NCBI RefSeq assembly: GCF_014805625.2
Contig: NW_023998414.1
Span: 20,589,590 to 20,653,589, forward strand
From: Glossina fuscipes
Taxonomy: Eukaryota > Arthropoda > Insecta > Diptera > Glossinidae
Direction: 5' to 3'
Length of the DNA stretch: 64,000 bases
The translations under genes and the position numbers were made by a program. The notes under the pieces were generated by a model that had not been told where the DNA came from, did no database searches, and saw nothing but the letters and a program-made list of their open reading frames with translations. Shown in pieces: positions 39,396-52,540 of this stretch (the first letter of the stretch is position 1; every line of letters begins with the position of its first letter).

Positions 39396-40789
39396 AATAA
39401 AAAATATTAAAAAAAATGGGAAAAATGTTCTCTCTATTGATTTACGTATTCTTTTTTTCTCTGGTCCTTTTTGTAAGATAAACAAACTTTTTTAACGGTT
39501 TGTTGGTTTGTTAAAAAATAAATGAGAGAAAAAACTTGACTACTGTTATACCCATATGTGGATAAATCATGTTGGCTAACAACTCAAATCCTTTTTGTAA
39601 GTCACTATAGAGCTGAATTTTTTTTTTCTTTTTTGTTTTTAAAGCGCGAAAGCGCATACAAACAGGTGAGTAGGGTTGGCACCGTTAAAATTTTGATAAT
39701 TCCTCTTCTTTTTTTTTTTTGCAACGCGATAAGTTTAAATAACGAGAAATAAAATTAAACTTTGCCAAAGTAGCGCAGTAATCGTGCACTACGAAATTCC
39801 CGACATTTAGTACGGCTCGCAAAAATACGATTTCTTTTTAAAGGCCTCGATAGATAGTTAAGTAATATTGGGCCTTTACTAGGTCAAGCAATGTTACGCT
39901 TCTTAGTGAGTGCAACATTTGAACTTACGCTTTTTTATTTGGTATATTAATTAACTTTTTTTTCCTTTTTTTGTTGTTTTAATTGCTTCTTTTTGCCGCT
40001 CACAGTCTCAACCGGCCTTAGTCACCTTCATCGAACTCAGTTGCTAAGCTTTTTAGGATAACATTGGTATTAGTTCACTGATTTACGAATAATAGACGAA
40101 TAAAAATCTTTATCGTCTTCTGAGGAATTCTTATTACCTCTGGTTCTCTAAAATTCTTAACCCTGTTAGGATGATTTAGATGAGGCAGAGTTCAAGATCG
40201 CAGACCAACTTTCAATATAGATAATAGAGTCAATGATAAAACTACTAGACTCGCAATTTTTTTCTGCCTTTCTCTGATTTCTTTACCAAACTTCATATAT
40301 TTGAGAGCGACAACAGAAGATAGGCAGACAGAGGAAGCGAAGGCATCTCCCATTTACGGCACCGTTATTTGGGATAATGTAATTGACGCAAATTTGAATC
40401 TAAGAGAAAAAATCGCTTAATGTCTGTCTTTAGGCAGAGTGGAGCGAAACTATGTGAATCATTGGAGCATCAGAGACGCACCGAAACCCTCACCTTTTCA
40501 AGGTGCTCCCTATAAACATTGGCTGACTGCTTTACAGACCCTTATTTATTAGACTAGCTCAGCCAACGGCAAAGAAACACATAAGTCTTATATAATCTGG
40601 CGACGGATTTTTCTCTTGAAAACCTATGTAGACAGAGTATCGTAAGAGGGTTCTCTTTTCTTTCGAAAAGAGCTGATTTTTTTCTTCCTTGCGGTTTTCT
40701 TTCATTGAAGCCATCAAACTCGCAAAGGTTCTGATGGTCTATGAAGTGTGCTAGATCCCTGACGAAATGACGAAAAGCCAAAAGCAAAA

Positions 40790-41170
40790 GGACGACAAGT
40801 CGTGAAATTATGGGTGTCCACGGGGGTCAGGGTGCCCAAAAGTAGGGTTCTACTGCCCATCAGACCACCGGGATGAACGTCTTCTCGTCTGACTGCTGGA
40901 TACGAGCTCTCGGGGAGTACCGTGGCAGCTGTGTTTACCCCAAGTTTCGTGAAGAACTAATATAGAGCTGTTACATAGGCATCGACGCCTACCAAAAGCA
41001 AGAGAATGGTTCACACCTATTTTCTATTTTAATACCTCAGAAATAGTAGGGTCCACTTCCACAATAGGGATTGTCCTACTCTTTACGTAGGATCAGTTAT
41101 CGCTTATTAAATTAGCCCGTGCGTGGTCGGGTGGTGTTAAATAGAGCTCTACCTAGCCTAGGTAGTCACA
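40790..41170. other. GC-richer island in the Bx large intron, origin unknown
   Basis: Noticeably richer in G and C than the surroundings, with GTGTCCACGGGGGTCAGGGT near 40827, GAGCTCTCGGGGAGTACCGT near 40909 and a short inverted repeat CTACCTA-GCC-TAGGTAG at 41149-41165. No frame is open through it. It looks like part of an imported element, perhaps an LTR or LINE leader, but I cannot name it. Confidence 0.4.
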
Positions 41171-41413
41171 TGAAACTCACTTTGGGATCTGTCTTAAGCC
41201 AGAGTTTTGAGAATGAAAAGCAGAGTGAGTTTTTTTTTAATAAAAAGTGCTTCAATTACTCTTATCGAAAATTCGCTACATACCTATTTTCAAGAAATAA
41301 TTTTAAAAAAATTGCAAACAATTTCAATAAGATAAGTAAAAATTGTTAGAAACGTGCCTTTCAAGATAAACGTTTGTAAAATTTTGAAATATTTTATAGA
41401 GATGGTTTTATCT

Positions 41414-41650
41414 ATATTAAGTTTGTGCGGCCTTATGTAATACCCAGAAGCACTTGAGATGGAACCAATTTTATTATACTGATGCATTCAAAGCCAGTTT
41501 CTGATCACATCAGAAGATTGTTGTGACGTATGAAATGATATGTAGACCCACCGCTTATTAAGTTTTTATTAAGCTTGTCTGTCCGTTTGTCCATCTTTTC
41601 CCTTCTTTTTGACATATTTTGATGATATATATATATATAACCAAACCAAA
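41414..41650 (+). mobile_element. DINE-1-like element, 5' part, inside the large Bx intron
   Basis: The signature is TATTAAGTTTGTGCGGCC, then ACCCAGAAGCACTTGAGAT and CTTGTCTGTCCGTTTGTCC near 41573, in the same order as in the other copies. Related but decayed sequence may continue to about 41885. Confidence 0.5.
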
Positions 41651-43328
41651 AAGCTATGAGTGTACGAACTACATAGATCTCTCTTTAGATAAAACAAGTA
41701 AAAACTCTATAGTAGGGCGCGGTTTACAATTAAATACCCTACACCACTCTTCAGTTGTTCATTTATCGGCTTTTCAAAACAAGGTATTATATGAGAAACG
41801 GTCGAAGAAGTTGGCCGATCCCAATCACGCCAGTGTACCAGATTTTATCAAAATATCTCAAAAATTGAAGCCTAGATCTTGAACATAAGACACACGCACA
41901 GACAACCTTAGCGAATGAGTCGATCGTTTTAGTAACATGTGCATCTATCTGAAGTCTTTCTGGGTGCTACGTACACCTACACTAAGCTAACATACGCTTT
42001 TACCACATGTAGTGTAGGATACAGGAAGAGAAAAATCGCCGTTAATACTAAGAAAAAAAGACATTCTAAACCAACCGATAGCTTTTTGAAAGTCATTCGA
42101 GAACGCCTTAATTCAAAAATAAAACAACAAGAATTGGTAAATCAAAACGAGTTTAGTTCAGTTCCGACTTTTCACCTTGGAATTCATTTATATCATCTTT
42201 GAAGTAATTTTTTTAAAATCTATAAAATTTCTATTCACAGTAAAAACGGCACTTAGTCCAAATTGCGGTATGCTTTTGTAGTTGAAGATGTGATTATAGT
42301 AACAATCCCAAACAACGTTTGTAGGAATAACTTTTCTTCCCCAAAAACATTCAAAATGATATCACAGTGAGTGCTCGGTCGATAAAAGTGCAACCTGAAG
42401 TACTGATTGAACACACGCACACTAGGCCGCGGCTACTACCTCTCTCGCCTGAAAATGAAAAAGTGACATCTCATTGGTGATCGGTCATCTGTAAAAGAAA
42501 ATTTGGTGCTGCAGTACTAGTTATATAAGAAGAGAGACAATGATGTAACTGTGCAAACAAAAGTCCCGTAAGCATTTCAAGTTTGCTAATGTTTTCTTCT
42601 TCTTTCGATTTCGGCAGTGCGAGTCGGCTAATGCCACTTACTCAGCTTGCAATGTATGTTTGCATGATTAATGCATACCTTAATTAATTATCTTTCTTCG
42701 CTAACTAAATGCTTGGACTGTGTCGTTGTAAAAGTGAACTTTTTCTGATCAGTTAATAGAGTTATTTAATTCCAATTGTCTTCAACCGATTTCCGTAAAA
42801 ATTTAAAGTAATTTAATTAAATTTTTGATAAAAAAAAAAAAAATAGTTTACATCGACTTATCAAGAAGAAGCCATTTCATTAGCAAACTGTCACATTCCT
42901 AACCGGTGTCCCATTTCAAATAACTTTTGTCTTTGTTGTTATGTTAAGACAGCGCCAAGACTAAAATAACCGAAGCTGGACATTTGCATTGACGTCTAGC
43001 TTCACTGATACATATATAAACGACTTGTCATAACAGTTGCTTTGTTTTATTTCTGAAAGAGTTTTTTTGAGTTTATCAACTTAAAAAAATGCATTCTAGT
43101 GGAAAATCGAAAAGTTTCCGGCAACCGGAAATTTTCTAAATGTCACAGCGAAAACTAAAAAATGAAACAATAAATTTTATAATGGCTTAAACGTGATCAC
43201 AGAATGAAGTAAAGGCGAAAGCATATTTAGTTTGAATTAAATGAACACACACACAAGATAATAAAGAATAAAATAAAAAAAAATAAAAAAAACAAATTTG
43301 CTGAGAATAGCTCTGACTCTATTTCAAT

Positions 43329-43530
43329 TATACCCTACATCACTTGTGGACGAGCCTATCAAGTTTGTGCGTATGTATATCGCATCCAGAAGGAGTTGAA
43401 ATACACCCAACTTTTATTCTCATGGCAAAGAAAATCTGCTCATCTCTCTGCCTAACTCTGTCTACTTAATATCTGCACACGTCACATTATGTCATAATTT
43501 TTTGAAAATATTTTGGTAAACCATAGTGCA
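43329..43530 (+). mobile_element. DINE-1-like element, 5' part, inside the large Bx intron
   Basis: It starts ATACCCTACATCACTTGTGG and continues CTATCAAGTTTGTGCGTATG and TCCAGAAGGAGTTGAAAT. It is the clearest example of the family's 5' end. The 3' border is not seen. Confidence 0.5.
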
Positions 43531-45653
43531 CTAGTATCTTTTGCATCAGCGACGACAACTATTGAAAACACATTGGATCGAAGCACTTTTATGACAGCTC
43601 CTCATATGACAATGCTTTTGGAAAAAGTTTTCATATGAGTAAAAGCTTGCGAAAACGCAGCATGTTGCCATGCTAAATAAATATGGAAAATTCTGATCGG
43701 ATCCAAACTCTCCCAATGAAAACTTTCTCAACGAAAGTTAATGTGGCGATGGACGTAGGTGCAGTACAACTTTTTGGCTTACAAAGTGACTGTATCACGG
43801 GTGCACCGCATATGGGTCTATTTTTCGAGTCCAATCCATATTGAAAATTCCGTAAATAGTAAGACAGAGGAACTCTACTAAGCAAAGTAATATATGATAT
43901 CATATCGGTAAATTTTGACAATTACAAAACTGAGTTCAGTAAAGTCACTGCAACCTGTAAACTTATTGTAAGAATGTCTTGAGATTTTGTCACATATCGC
44001 ATTTGAAGGTTGGTACTATGCAGAAATCGGTTGAGGCTGTCAACAGTGTTGCCATATATGTCATATCAGGCGGAAGACTTGTTAATAATAAATATGTGAC
44101 ACGTCAATGGTCCTTTTCTTCTATATTCTTGGGTAGCGTAACAATCGGAAGGCCCTCTATTTATTCCTTTAATAATATAAGCAAACATTCATATTGTGTA
44201 TTCGAGGAATTCGAAAAAGTCGAAAACAGTATATGCAAAACTCAAACATGAGAATTAGAAAATATTGCTGAAAATAGTTCCAGAAAGAAAAGATAAGTGC
44301 CAAAAAAAAAAAAAAAAAACAAGAAAAAGAAAAAGAACCGAAACAAAAACGAATTTCTTACATTATTTCTTCTTCTTCTTGTGTGAAAGGATAGGCAATC
44401 AAAGACATAAATAAATATTTTGTAATCATAATTAGAAGCATTCGTAACCCGAGCTAATCGGATAAGAAGAATTTCGGTCAAATACTGAAAGTTTTTGGTA
44501 AACATATAATTAACGCTTATTTTAAAATTGTTGTAGGATTATTGGTTTTTCCAAACACGATAGACAAAAACAAAAAGAAAAATTTTCTTAATTATCTCAA
44601 TTAGTTTTTAATAATTTACAGAAATATTAACTAATGTTGTGTTTACCAATAGAACTAAGTATTTTGTCTTCCCATCGTAACTCAAATTTGACAGTTATTC
44701 ACTACCGAATAGCATTTATTTAATTTTACTTATCCTGATCAGTTGCGATGAAAGAATGCATCATCAAAATCAAGTAAATTAAGTGAAAAACTTTGAGGAA
44801 AAGAAGATCCACTGAATCGATTATCACTATTCACAAAATATTGAAAGAAGTGATCTTGTTTTTGAAAAGCTAGATTGTAACTGATTTGCCCAAGACACTT
44901 TTGAACCAATAAAACGTTACATATGCTTATGCTTATCAAAACCAGTTAATCCTCCCATCAAACACGTTTGTAATTTAAGCGATTTATTCTTCTAGTTGAA
45001 CTCATCATAATATAGTTTTATAGAGCATAACTAACTGTCCGTGTACTTCTTACGTCGTCTGTATTTATGAAGAAAAACACTGTAATTCTTTTCCTTTTTT
45101 TTTTTTTTTTTGTCTTTTTTTAAGAAAACAAAATGTACAGAGAAAAGGGAAAAATAAAAATGACTGATTAAAAACAGTAATCAACCACACGAAAAAATGT
45201 TTTGCGGCAGAAGCTACGGGTGTTTCCGTTTTCCGTTTACAGTGGACTCACTCTTTCTCACTCTTTAACTCGTCCAGCGCATTCATAAGACCTGGAGAGA
45301 AAAACCAAAAAAAAAAAAAAAAAAAGAACAGGAATGTAAAGCAGCTGTGCTTGCTGGCGACAATTTCAAATATTCCTATCAACACTGTATGGTATATGAT
45401 GAACTGAAGCCAATACCCGCTACCAATATCGATGACGACAACGTCAACAGGAAATTATGCAAACTTGATAAAAACAAAAAGAAATAAAAAATCAAAAAAA
45501 TAAAAATAAAAAAACGAGAAAAAAAAAAAAAACAATCGTAGAGCGAGTTAACAAACATGTGGCATATGGACATGCGGGTCCATAGATTTTTTGTTTTCTT
45601 TTTTTTTTTTTTTTGCCCTTCTTTCTTCTTTCAAGCAGGTGTATGTGCGTACA

Positions 45654-45685
<32 letters not shown>

Positions 45686-48468
45686 AAATATATAAATACA
45701 ACGGAGTTACATTTCCGCTTGAGATGATTGTGACAAACATACATAGCTTTGGATAGGTGTGCATGAATGATTGTATGAAAAACGTGTACGGTATGTTTTA
45801 TGGAATAAGCTGTGGACTGTGAAAAAATGATTTTTTGGCAATTGAATTAATTTTTAAAAAATTGATTAGTCTTTCGATACCAGCAAAAGCAACAACAGCA
45901 GTAATAACAATAACAAGACAAAAAATACCGACATATCAACATTTATTTGCATTACATCAGTTACCATTACAACGCTCTGATGACGCATGATATGAAATTC
46001 CATTTCATTACATATACACAAAAACAACGCTCAGTCAGTTATTGTTATGCGATTGTACTATGGTCGATTGCTAAAGGCCTCCTATGCATTTTTAATATTT
46101 ATGCATATGCAATGTATAAAATCAATTTTTGAAACAAATTGTAAAAATAAAAAAATAAAAAACAAAACAACACACGAAAGAAAAAAACATATTGTTTTTA
46201 TACATACTTTTTTAAGTTGAAACAATTGCTAAAGTAAATGTATAAAAATTGTCGTGGATGAGATGAAAATCTTATTATTAATTCAATGAAAAAGTAAACT
46301 GAGTACGGACGACGGAAATGGCATTGCGATATTTCATAAATACAATATCATCTGAAAAAAAATACAAAAAAAAACATTCACCTTTAGTATCCAACAAGTA
46401 TCCCCAGAGTGACATTGGCTGAGTAAATAAAACATAGCATAGCAAGAGAAAAAAAAAAAGAAGGCAAGAAAAAAGGGTTAACACTAACAATGATTTAACA
46501 GCCAATAAAACGAAAGATGAACAAACAGGTCATGGCAGAAAATAACTTGAACCGTATCGCAATTTTCTCAATAGTTTAGAACGAATATTGCTGAGCCTTA
46601 TTTTATTAACAGCTCACAGTATTTCTCTCCTTATCACACAATTTCAATTAAATTGTCTGTCTCTTAAAGCTCAAGGTCTTCGATTCATACGTTCATCGTG
46701 TTAGTTTATTAAAGATTCTTTCGTTAAAAGCGCTTCACAATGATCGACATATTTTTTTTGCTGTTTGAAATCAGATTGAGCTGAAAATGGATCTCTCAGC
46801 GTTTCCCTAATGGTTTCGGGTGCACTGTCATTGAACATTTCTCAACGCTTCAAAGCATTCCAATAAGCTTTTTCTATTATTATAATTTTACCCTTTTTAA
46901 GACAATCAATTTATTAAAATCATTTTTTCCGAATTTTTTATCACAATTTCGACAATTGTTTGACTGTTTAAGGAGCTGAAGAAAGAGCCGAACTTAACTC
47001 ATTCTCAGGTTCCTTTTAATGCCAAGGTAACTGAAAATTTGATCTATAATTATCAATCAATTCAATCCTTATGGAAAGACTTAGATGGTATTTAGAACGA
47101 CTACAATGACAATCAAAGCTATTTAAATTTCACAGTTAGCGGATGTGACGCACTTTCTCGCATCGAAAAGATTGGTTAAGAATTTATGCACTCAGCCGTG
47201 TAACATGCCGTTGCAATCTAAGAAATCATGTACTGTTAACAGGATTGCTTTCTTTACCATACCCTTCAACTGCTTAATAATTTTTGCCCAACCAGTGCGT
47301 TTATCACATGGATCAGCTTTCGAAATATTGCACTCTAGCGTAGGAACGAGCAGCACCGCTTAACACTTTCATCATGTCCGCGTAAATTCGCTTCCCAGAT
47401 AAATCTTCTTGATATGATCGCAGCACATTCCCGAGGAACCATACGTTGATTATGCATATATTAGGAATTCCAATTATGAGGACTTTGCAATCTAGTGCAA
47501 AGTCTTACCTATATGTTCGAATTAATCGGGAAGAAATGCTGGAATTAAACTAACTACCTACCCTAACTCAAAGCAAAGAAATTTTCTTCTTACCGCCGCT
47601 CATAGAAAAGAAAACAAATTTTGCTTTTTATTCTTTTAGAGTAAATGTATTAATTTTCTCGGAATATTCTACAGCCTCTAGACATCGGCTACATGTGATT
47701 TGACCTTTCTCGATATTTTATGTAAAACATCCATTTTTGATCTTGAATTCTTTTCCTCTTATTTTGATCAGATAAAGTTCTATGCCAATTAATGAATTTT
47801 ATTCTATTGGGCGATAGGGGAATATGAAACCTAGATGCATTTGTGCAACAATGAACTTTCCTATAGTAATATAATCATTTTCCGGATACATTTGTTACAA
47901 TTTATTTAGATATTTTAACATATAAATCTATTAGTATATCGATGCATATGTAAAAAATCTGTAATACAAAATACAGGCTTCGCGCAAATCGGTTAAGATG
48001 CTCTTTATATATTCCTTTCCTTGGAAACTTATATTTATAGCAAAAAATATAACAAAATCAACTTATACGGTGTGTGTCAAAAGATTCGTTTCAAGTCGAA
48101 CGTATTGCGTTCTGTTTACTTCTTCTTTTTTTTTTTTTTTGGTTTGCTTAAAAATCCCTTTTGAATACTGAACGATGCTTATTTGCTATTTATCGTAACT
48201 GCAAATATAACACTTAACATATTGTTTAGATGGCAAATAAAAATAAAATCTAAAATCCATAGAATAGTATCGTTGAGGGTGCTATTTGTAAACATGTTTA
48301 AAAAAGTGGAAAGGAAACACAATCCTTTTCAGATGGCCATAAAAAGATGGAACATTAGCATGCATAATATATATCGGCGGAAATCAATAACACGATCAAA
48401 ATGTGCAATTTGGGTACAATTTAAGTAGAAAGATGGGGAGAGAAAATGTTAATTTTAATTCAACATAC

Positions 48469-48594
48469 CTGTGATTACACTGCTGACAGGCGAAGCATTC
48501 CAAATGGTAGACATTTGTGCGTGCACGCATTACCATCTCAAAGGCCGGTATAACTTTACTGCAAGCAGCGCAGTAACCCGTATTACCAAATAAT
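48469..48594 (-). CDS. Bx: Beadex/LMO, coding exon B (first half of LIM2)
   Basis: This 126-nt internal exon encodes residues 105-146 plus two bases of codon 147. It opens after a TTTAG acceptor, completes Arg105 and reads LFGNTGYCAACSK, almost identical to vertebrate LMO proteins. It supplies the LIM2 ligands C113, C116, H135, C138, C141 and C144. It closes CACAG before GTATGT, a consensus donor. Phase is the same at both ends, so skipping it would keep frame but remove most of LIM2. It is separated from exon A by only 77 nt and from the last exon by 9776 nt. Confidence 0.95.
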
Positions 48595-48671
48595 CTAAAT
48601 AAAATTTAATAAATTAATTCAAATAATTTTTCATATAGAAAATATAAAATTATTATTAACGTATTGCTTAC
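48595..48671 (-). other. Bx: Bx short intron (77 nt)
   Basis: It runs from donor GTAAGC (48671 downward) to an acceptor ending TTTAG at 48595. Its length is typical of a small fly intron. It interrupts the Arg105 codon after its second base, between LIM1 and LIM2. Confidence 0.92.
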
Positions 48672-48985
48672 CTTAAGTAGTCTCTTTTGCATAACATTAG
48701 ATTACCCTTTGTATAAAGAGTAGATCCAACTTCGCCTAAACGACAGTCGCAGCAACCGCACTTGAGACAATCTTCATGCCACAGCATATCCAAAGCTTTT
48801 AATAGGTAACGGTCCTGTATATGTTTACCACAACCAGCACACAATTGACTACCATTGTTATTGTTATTATTCGCAGCAGATGTTATACTATTCGTATTAC
48901 CGCTATTCGCGTTATTATTGTGTGAGTTTTGTAGATTATTTGAACCCACATTGGGTTCAGTTTTTGTTATATCCATAGTCATCAT
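48672..48985 (-). CDS. Bx: Beadex/LMO LIM-only protein, coding exon A (N-terminus and LIM1)
   Basis: First recognisable coding exon of the fly LIM-only transcriptional cofactor (residues 1-104 plus two bases of codon 105). Residues 1-46 are a low-complexity Asn/Ser-rich leader. LIM1 follows, with zinc ligands C49, C52, H70, C73, C76, C79, C99 and D102, the standard LIM spacing. The stretch from DRYLLKAL to RDYLR closely matches animal LMO1/LMO3. The exon ends AG before GTAAGC, a good donor, and the split Arg codon is completed by the next exon. The ATG at 48985 is the first base after a TTTTTCAG acceptor, so a further 5' exon is required. In flies Bx protein binds the LDB cofactor Chip and limits LIM-homeodomain factors such as Apterous in the nucleus. 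It has no DNA-binding domain of its own. The identity is strong; the true N-terminus may be longer in some transcripts. Confidence 0.95.
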
Positions 48986-49000
48986 CTGAAAAATTAAAAC
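48986..49000 (-). promoter_or_regulatory. Bx: Splice acceptor directly before the Bx start codon
   Basis: On the minus strand a pyrimidine-rich tract (TTTTAATTTTTCAG) is followed at once by ATGATGACTATGG. The first coding exon therefore begins at an acceptor and not in a 5' UTR. At least one more upstream exon is implied, non-coding or adding an in-frame N-terminus. A nearby alternative start is Met4 (ACTATGG), which has a G at +4. Confidence 0.8.
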
Positions 49001-49162
49001 GAAACGAATAAATATTTTCGTTTTTTTTTTTTTTTCTATTTCATATATTATAACGAATTATTTTCATTATACATAGTAAGAGAATATATGGAAAAGATCA
49101 AGCAATCGTGCATAGCAACTGTGAAAAGCGATCTTGTCTAAGAATTTTCTGGATTTTCTATC

Positions 49163-49450
49163 TTTTTATACCCGTCAACGAAGGATGAGGAGTATATTCA
49201 TTTTGTCAGAATGTTTGCAACGCTCAGAAGCAAGGTTTAGAGATCTTTAAAAGACCATCTATTCTTGATCAACTTCAAATTCTGGGTCGATTTAAGCATG
49301 TCCGTCTGTCCGTCTGTGCAATTTCTGTTACGGCAAAAATGAAGCCTTCGACTTTGAACTTGGCAGAAACTTTGGAAGATCTTGCCCAAAGGTTCATATT
49401 CAAAATGGTTGAAATCGCTCGAAGCCTACAGTACTTGTAACAGTCAGGAT
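49163..49450 (+). mobile_element. DINE-1-like element, 5' part, upstream of Bx
   Basis: It starts TTTTTATACCCGTCAACGAA, then GAGTATATTCATTTTGTCAG, TGTTTGCAACGCTCAGAAGC and a double CCGTCTG motif (TGTCCGTCTGTCCGTCTGTG near 49305). It is closer to the Drosophila DINE-1 5' end than the other copies are. Confidence 0.55.
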
Positions 49451-51031
49451 ATCTTTGCTTCTCAAAAGAAGCAAAAAATTGGCTTTTTGCAAATTAGTTA
49501 TAAATTACAGCAGATAAATCTACAAAAATTTGAATATATATTCTATGTGCAATGTTGCAAAACCTCTACGTAAATAGAAATAATTTCCCATGCCCATCCA
49601 ATTTTAGGGTAGATCATTATTTTACTACCTTTTACAAAACCTTTATAAACACACAGAAGCAAGCTTCAAAACCCCAAAGTAAATAAATTCTTGGCGAGTC
49701 CCAAATTCGGAATTCATCTAAGCATGTCTGCTCATTCGTCTCTTTATCTGTCCGTCTACGTAAGTGTGATAGTTGTGGTAAACATTCTCCCGTTCACAAA
49801 AATGAAGATATCGCTTGCAAGAGAATATGAAAAGCACGCACACATGCAACTTGTTCACGCACCTACATAACAAAAGCTATGAACATCCTTGCTTTTCGTG
49901 TTTTTTGCTTCTCACTCTTAAGGCACAACACATAGACCACATAAATATCCACTTTTATTATGAATATAGAAAAGATCAGCCGCGCCCATCTAAGATTATA
50001 GAGTACGAAAGTATAGTTGTTTTCCTTTTTTTTTTTAGAATCACGATGGGTATACAAAATTCGGTTACGACCTTGTTTTCTTACTGGACTTTTCTTAATG
50101 GTCGAGAAAAAATTAAGCAAATTCCAACGTGGACATTATGTGTGAAAGAAAAAGTCATCAAGTGATCAGAGCCAGGACATACGATTTCCGAACAATATTC
50201 ATCGACAGCATCGTTGCCGAGACCAGTCTTTCAACATTAAAAAATAGAGTATACGAATTAAAAGGCAAAATCATAATAAACTTGCTCAACTCTAGCAATT
50301 CAATACTCCGCGAGGACGTTAAAAAAGCTATTATTTAAATTCTCTAATTTTTGGAAAATACACAATCCTTTGAAACTCACACGTTTAATATCAGTCCTAA
50401 TAAACAACGTCACTTTCAAAATGCGATTTTTGGAGAGATTTATGAGAAAAGGAAAAAACATATCGGGATTATTAACAATCTGTTATCATTAACAAAGAAT
50501 TTTATTTGATCATTAAAAAAAAGCAGAGAACTAAAATATATTATTATTGACTTTAATATTTAACTAAATATATTCAGTTCTTAAGAGTAAAATCGAAATA
50601 ATTTCACGCTTTTTTCCAAAAAGAGAGAGCGCAGGAGAAGATCCTCAAATTCTCAAAAAAGAAATAGCAAGAAAAAAAAAAAGCAAATATAAATTAAACT
50701 CGCGAGGAAAGAAAAGTTAACAGCAAAATAAAAGCGAATGTACATTTTTAGCTTGAATACCACCACATTTGCTCATGATATAAGCGCCCACTGAAAGTGA
50801 GAACTTACCTGTGCTCACTTATAAATAATTTTAAAAAAACGATAATATACTTCTAGGCGTTAATAACAAATGTGTACAAATAAGAAATGGCTGTGGTTAA
50901 TAAAGGAACTCACATATTTTCATTTTGGAAAAATTTTGTGGAGATCTTTCTGATTACATTTTCATTGAAAATTTTTAAATATTTTTTGAAATTTTTTTAA
51001 ACAGCAGCGACAAAACAATTCGAATATATTT

Positions 51032-51590
51032 ATTTTTATACCCCCCACCACCAATATGAGGAATAAACAGCTTTTCGTTTGTCACGTCACTCGGAAACGT
51101 GGTCTAGTGCAGATCTAAGCGACGTCAGATTGCGATCGATTTGAACTGATGCATTTGTTTGTCTGTCTGCCTGAAACTTACCCCATAAACTCTAAGTTGA
51201 TGGGTGCACATTGATCTTAAAAAGCAGAACTTTATCTTACGATTTCTGCCGAATGAAAGATACGCATACAAAGACGGTCAGACTAAACAAAAAATTGTAG
51301 CCAACAGCCGACAAAGGATATATATTTAAAACCTGGCATGACAATGTTCTAGGACCACTTAATATGTCAGCATAAAAGTCTTTCCTGATAAGAATTAGTT
51401 AAAAACAACAATTTAACGTAAAAATTGACCTTAGCAAATCTGGATTTTGTTGATTTATTTTTTAGTAAAATTTTATATGTAAGCGACCTCCATAAAAAGA
51501 ATGCCTTTACATGGAAACAAATCGTATATTATCACGAAATGGTATCGAGGTAGTTAAGGTTCGGCTTTGCCCAACTATAACGTTTGGGCT
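51032..51590 (+). mobile_element. DINE-1-like element, both ends present
   Basis: The 5' end is TTTTTATACCCCCCACCACC. Inside is TTTGTTTGTCTGTCTGCCTG. The 3' end is GTTCGGCTTTGCCCAACTAT, the family's terminal hairpin-like block. The copy is about 560 bp, with the first body block decayed. Confidence 0.5.
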
Positions 51591-52533
51591 GGCAAAAATA
51601 GTGCAGTTATTAAAAGGCCCGCGTCAAAATCATTAGGAAGAAAACTAGTGTTTTATCATGATGCAAAATTTCAGAAAAGCCGAATAGTTTAAAAACAGAA
51701 TACTTAACCTTACGGCTTCGCGCAGATGCGTTTAGATACTCATTTATATCTATTCAGGCATATTTTCTCTACTTCCCGAAAAGGGCGGGAACGAAAAGTA
51801 GCTTCTTGTGGGGTAGACTCCAACAAAATCTATTTAGATAAAAATTTATTAAATAATAATGCAAGTACTTCAAAAACTTTCTATCAAAGCCAACATTTCA
51901 GACATATACAGGCCCATAAAGTATCCATAAATTGCCATTAATAACGTTGACTAGTCTTTATTTTGAATTTCGAAGAGAATACAGCAAACATGCTATACTG
52001 GACTCAAATGTTTTGACGACATTGGAAACTCCATCATTATTAGCAGAGACGTTTAAAAGCATAAGATTCTTTGACTGCCGATCAAATCCTGGCTTAAAAT
52101 TACTTCATATGTTTAGTTACTTATAGATACTAGATTATCTAAATTGTGTACCCAGTATCAAACCGTCACTCTTAACCTATTACCTCCGTTTGCTGTGAAA
52201 ACTTTCATTAAAAAAGAAAAGTTGCTGAAGAAAACTGTAACGAATATAACAGCATTTTAACATTAATTTCTGAGTCGTACAGATTCGCCTGAATTACTTA
52301 ATTTTCAATCCAAAAATCTTGTAATTTAAAAAAACGAACTTCTCTATTATACCACCACACACGGAATCAAAGCTACACACAACACACACTCTCTCTCTCT
52401 TCGTCCTTAATTTCCTTAAGGTGTTCCTCATTTGTTTTCTTATTTTAAGGTATTGAAAGTTGTTTTTTTTCTTCTTCATCTTATCTTATTGATCGTTCAA
52501 GTTCGTGTCTATACTTGAAAAAGCGAGAAATGT

Positions 52534-52540
52534 AAAAAAA
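52534..52540 (-). terminator. Pol III terminator of tRNA-Pro
   Basis: Seven T on the minus strand, 16 nt after the discriminator base of tRNA-Pro(CGG). Confidence 0.8.

Larger units (their letters stand above)
38693..48468 (-). other. Bx: Bx large intron (about 9.8 kb) inside the LIM2 coding region
   Basis: The donor is GTATGT at 48468 downward and the acceptor is TTCGTAG ending at 38693. The intron holds DINE-1-like fragments near 41414 and 43329, a GC-richer unexplained island near 40790-41170, A/T homopolymers (26 A from 39100, 35 A from 39360), a TA microsatellite near 45652 and otherwise plain AT-rich sequence. I see no other exon with LIM-like coding content in it on either strand. Confidence 0.88.

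Noticed and set aside
42500..42545. TATATAAG followed by a purine-rich stretch, promoter-like
   Set aside because: TATA strings are everywhere in this AT-rich window and no initiator or coding region follows.
47140..47400. Minus-strand frame with LLTVHDFLDCNGMLH, a little like the mariner TVFFD-GVVH block
   Set aside because: Only this short stretch resembles a transposase; flanking motifs and catalytic residues are missing, so chance similarity cannot be excluded.
48066..48110. TACGGTGTGTGTCAAAAGATTCG, like a transposon end
   Set aside because: No inverted partner or transposase was found nearby.
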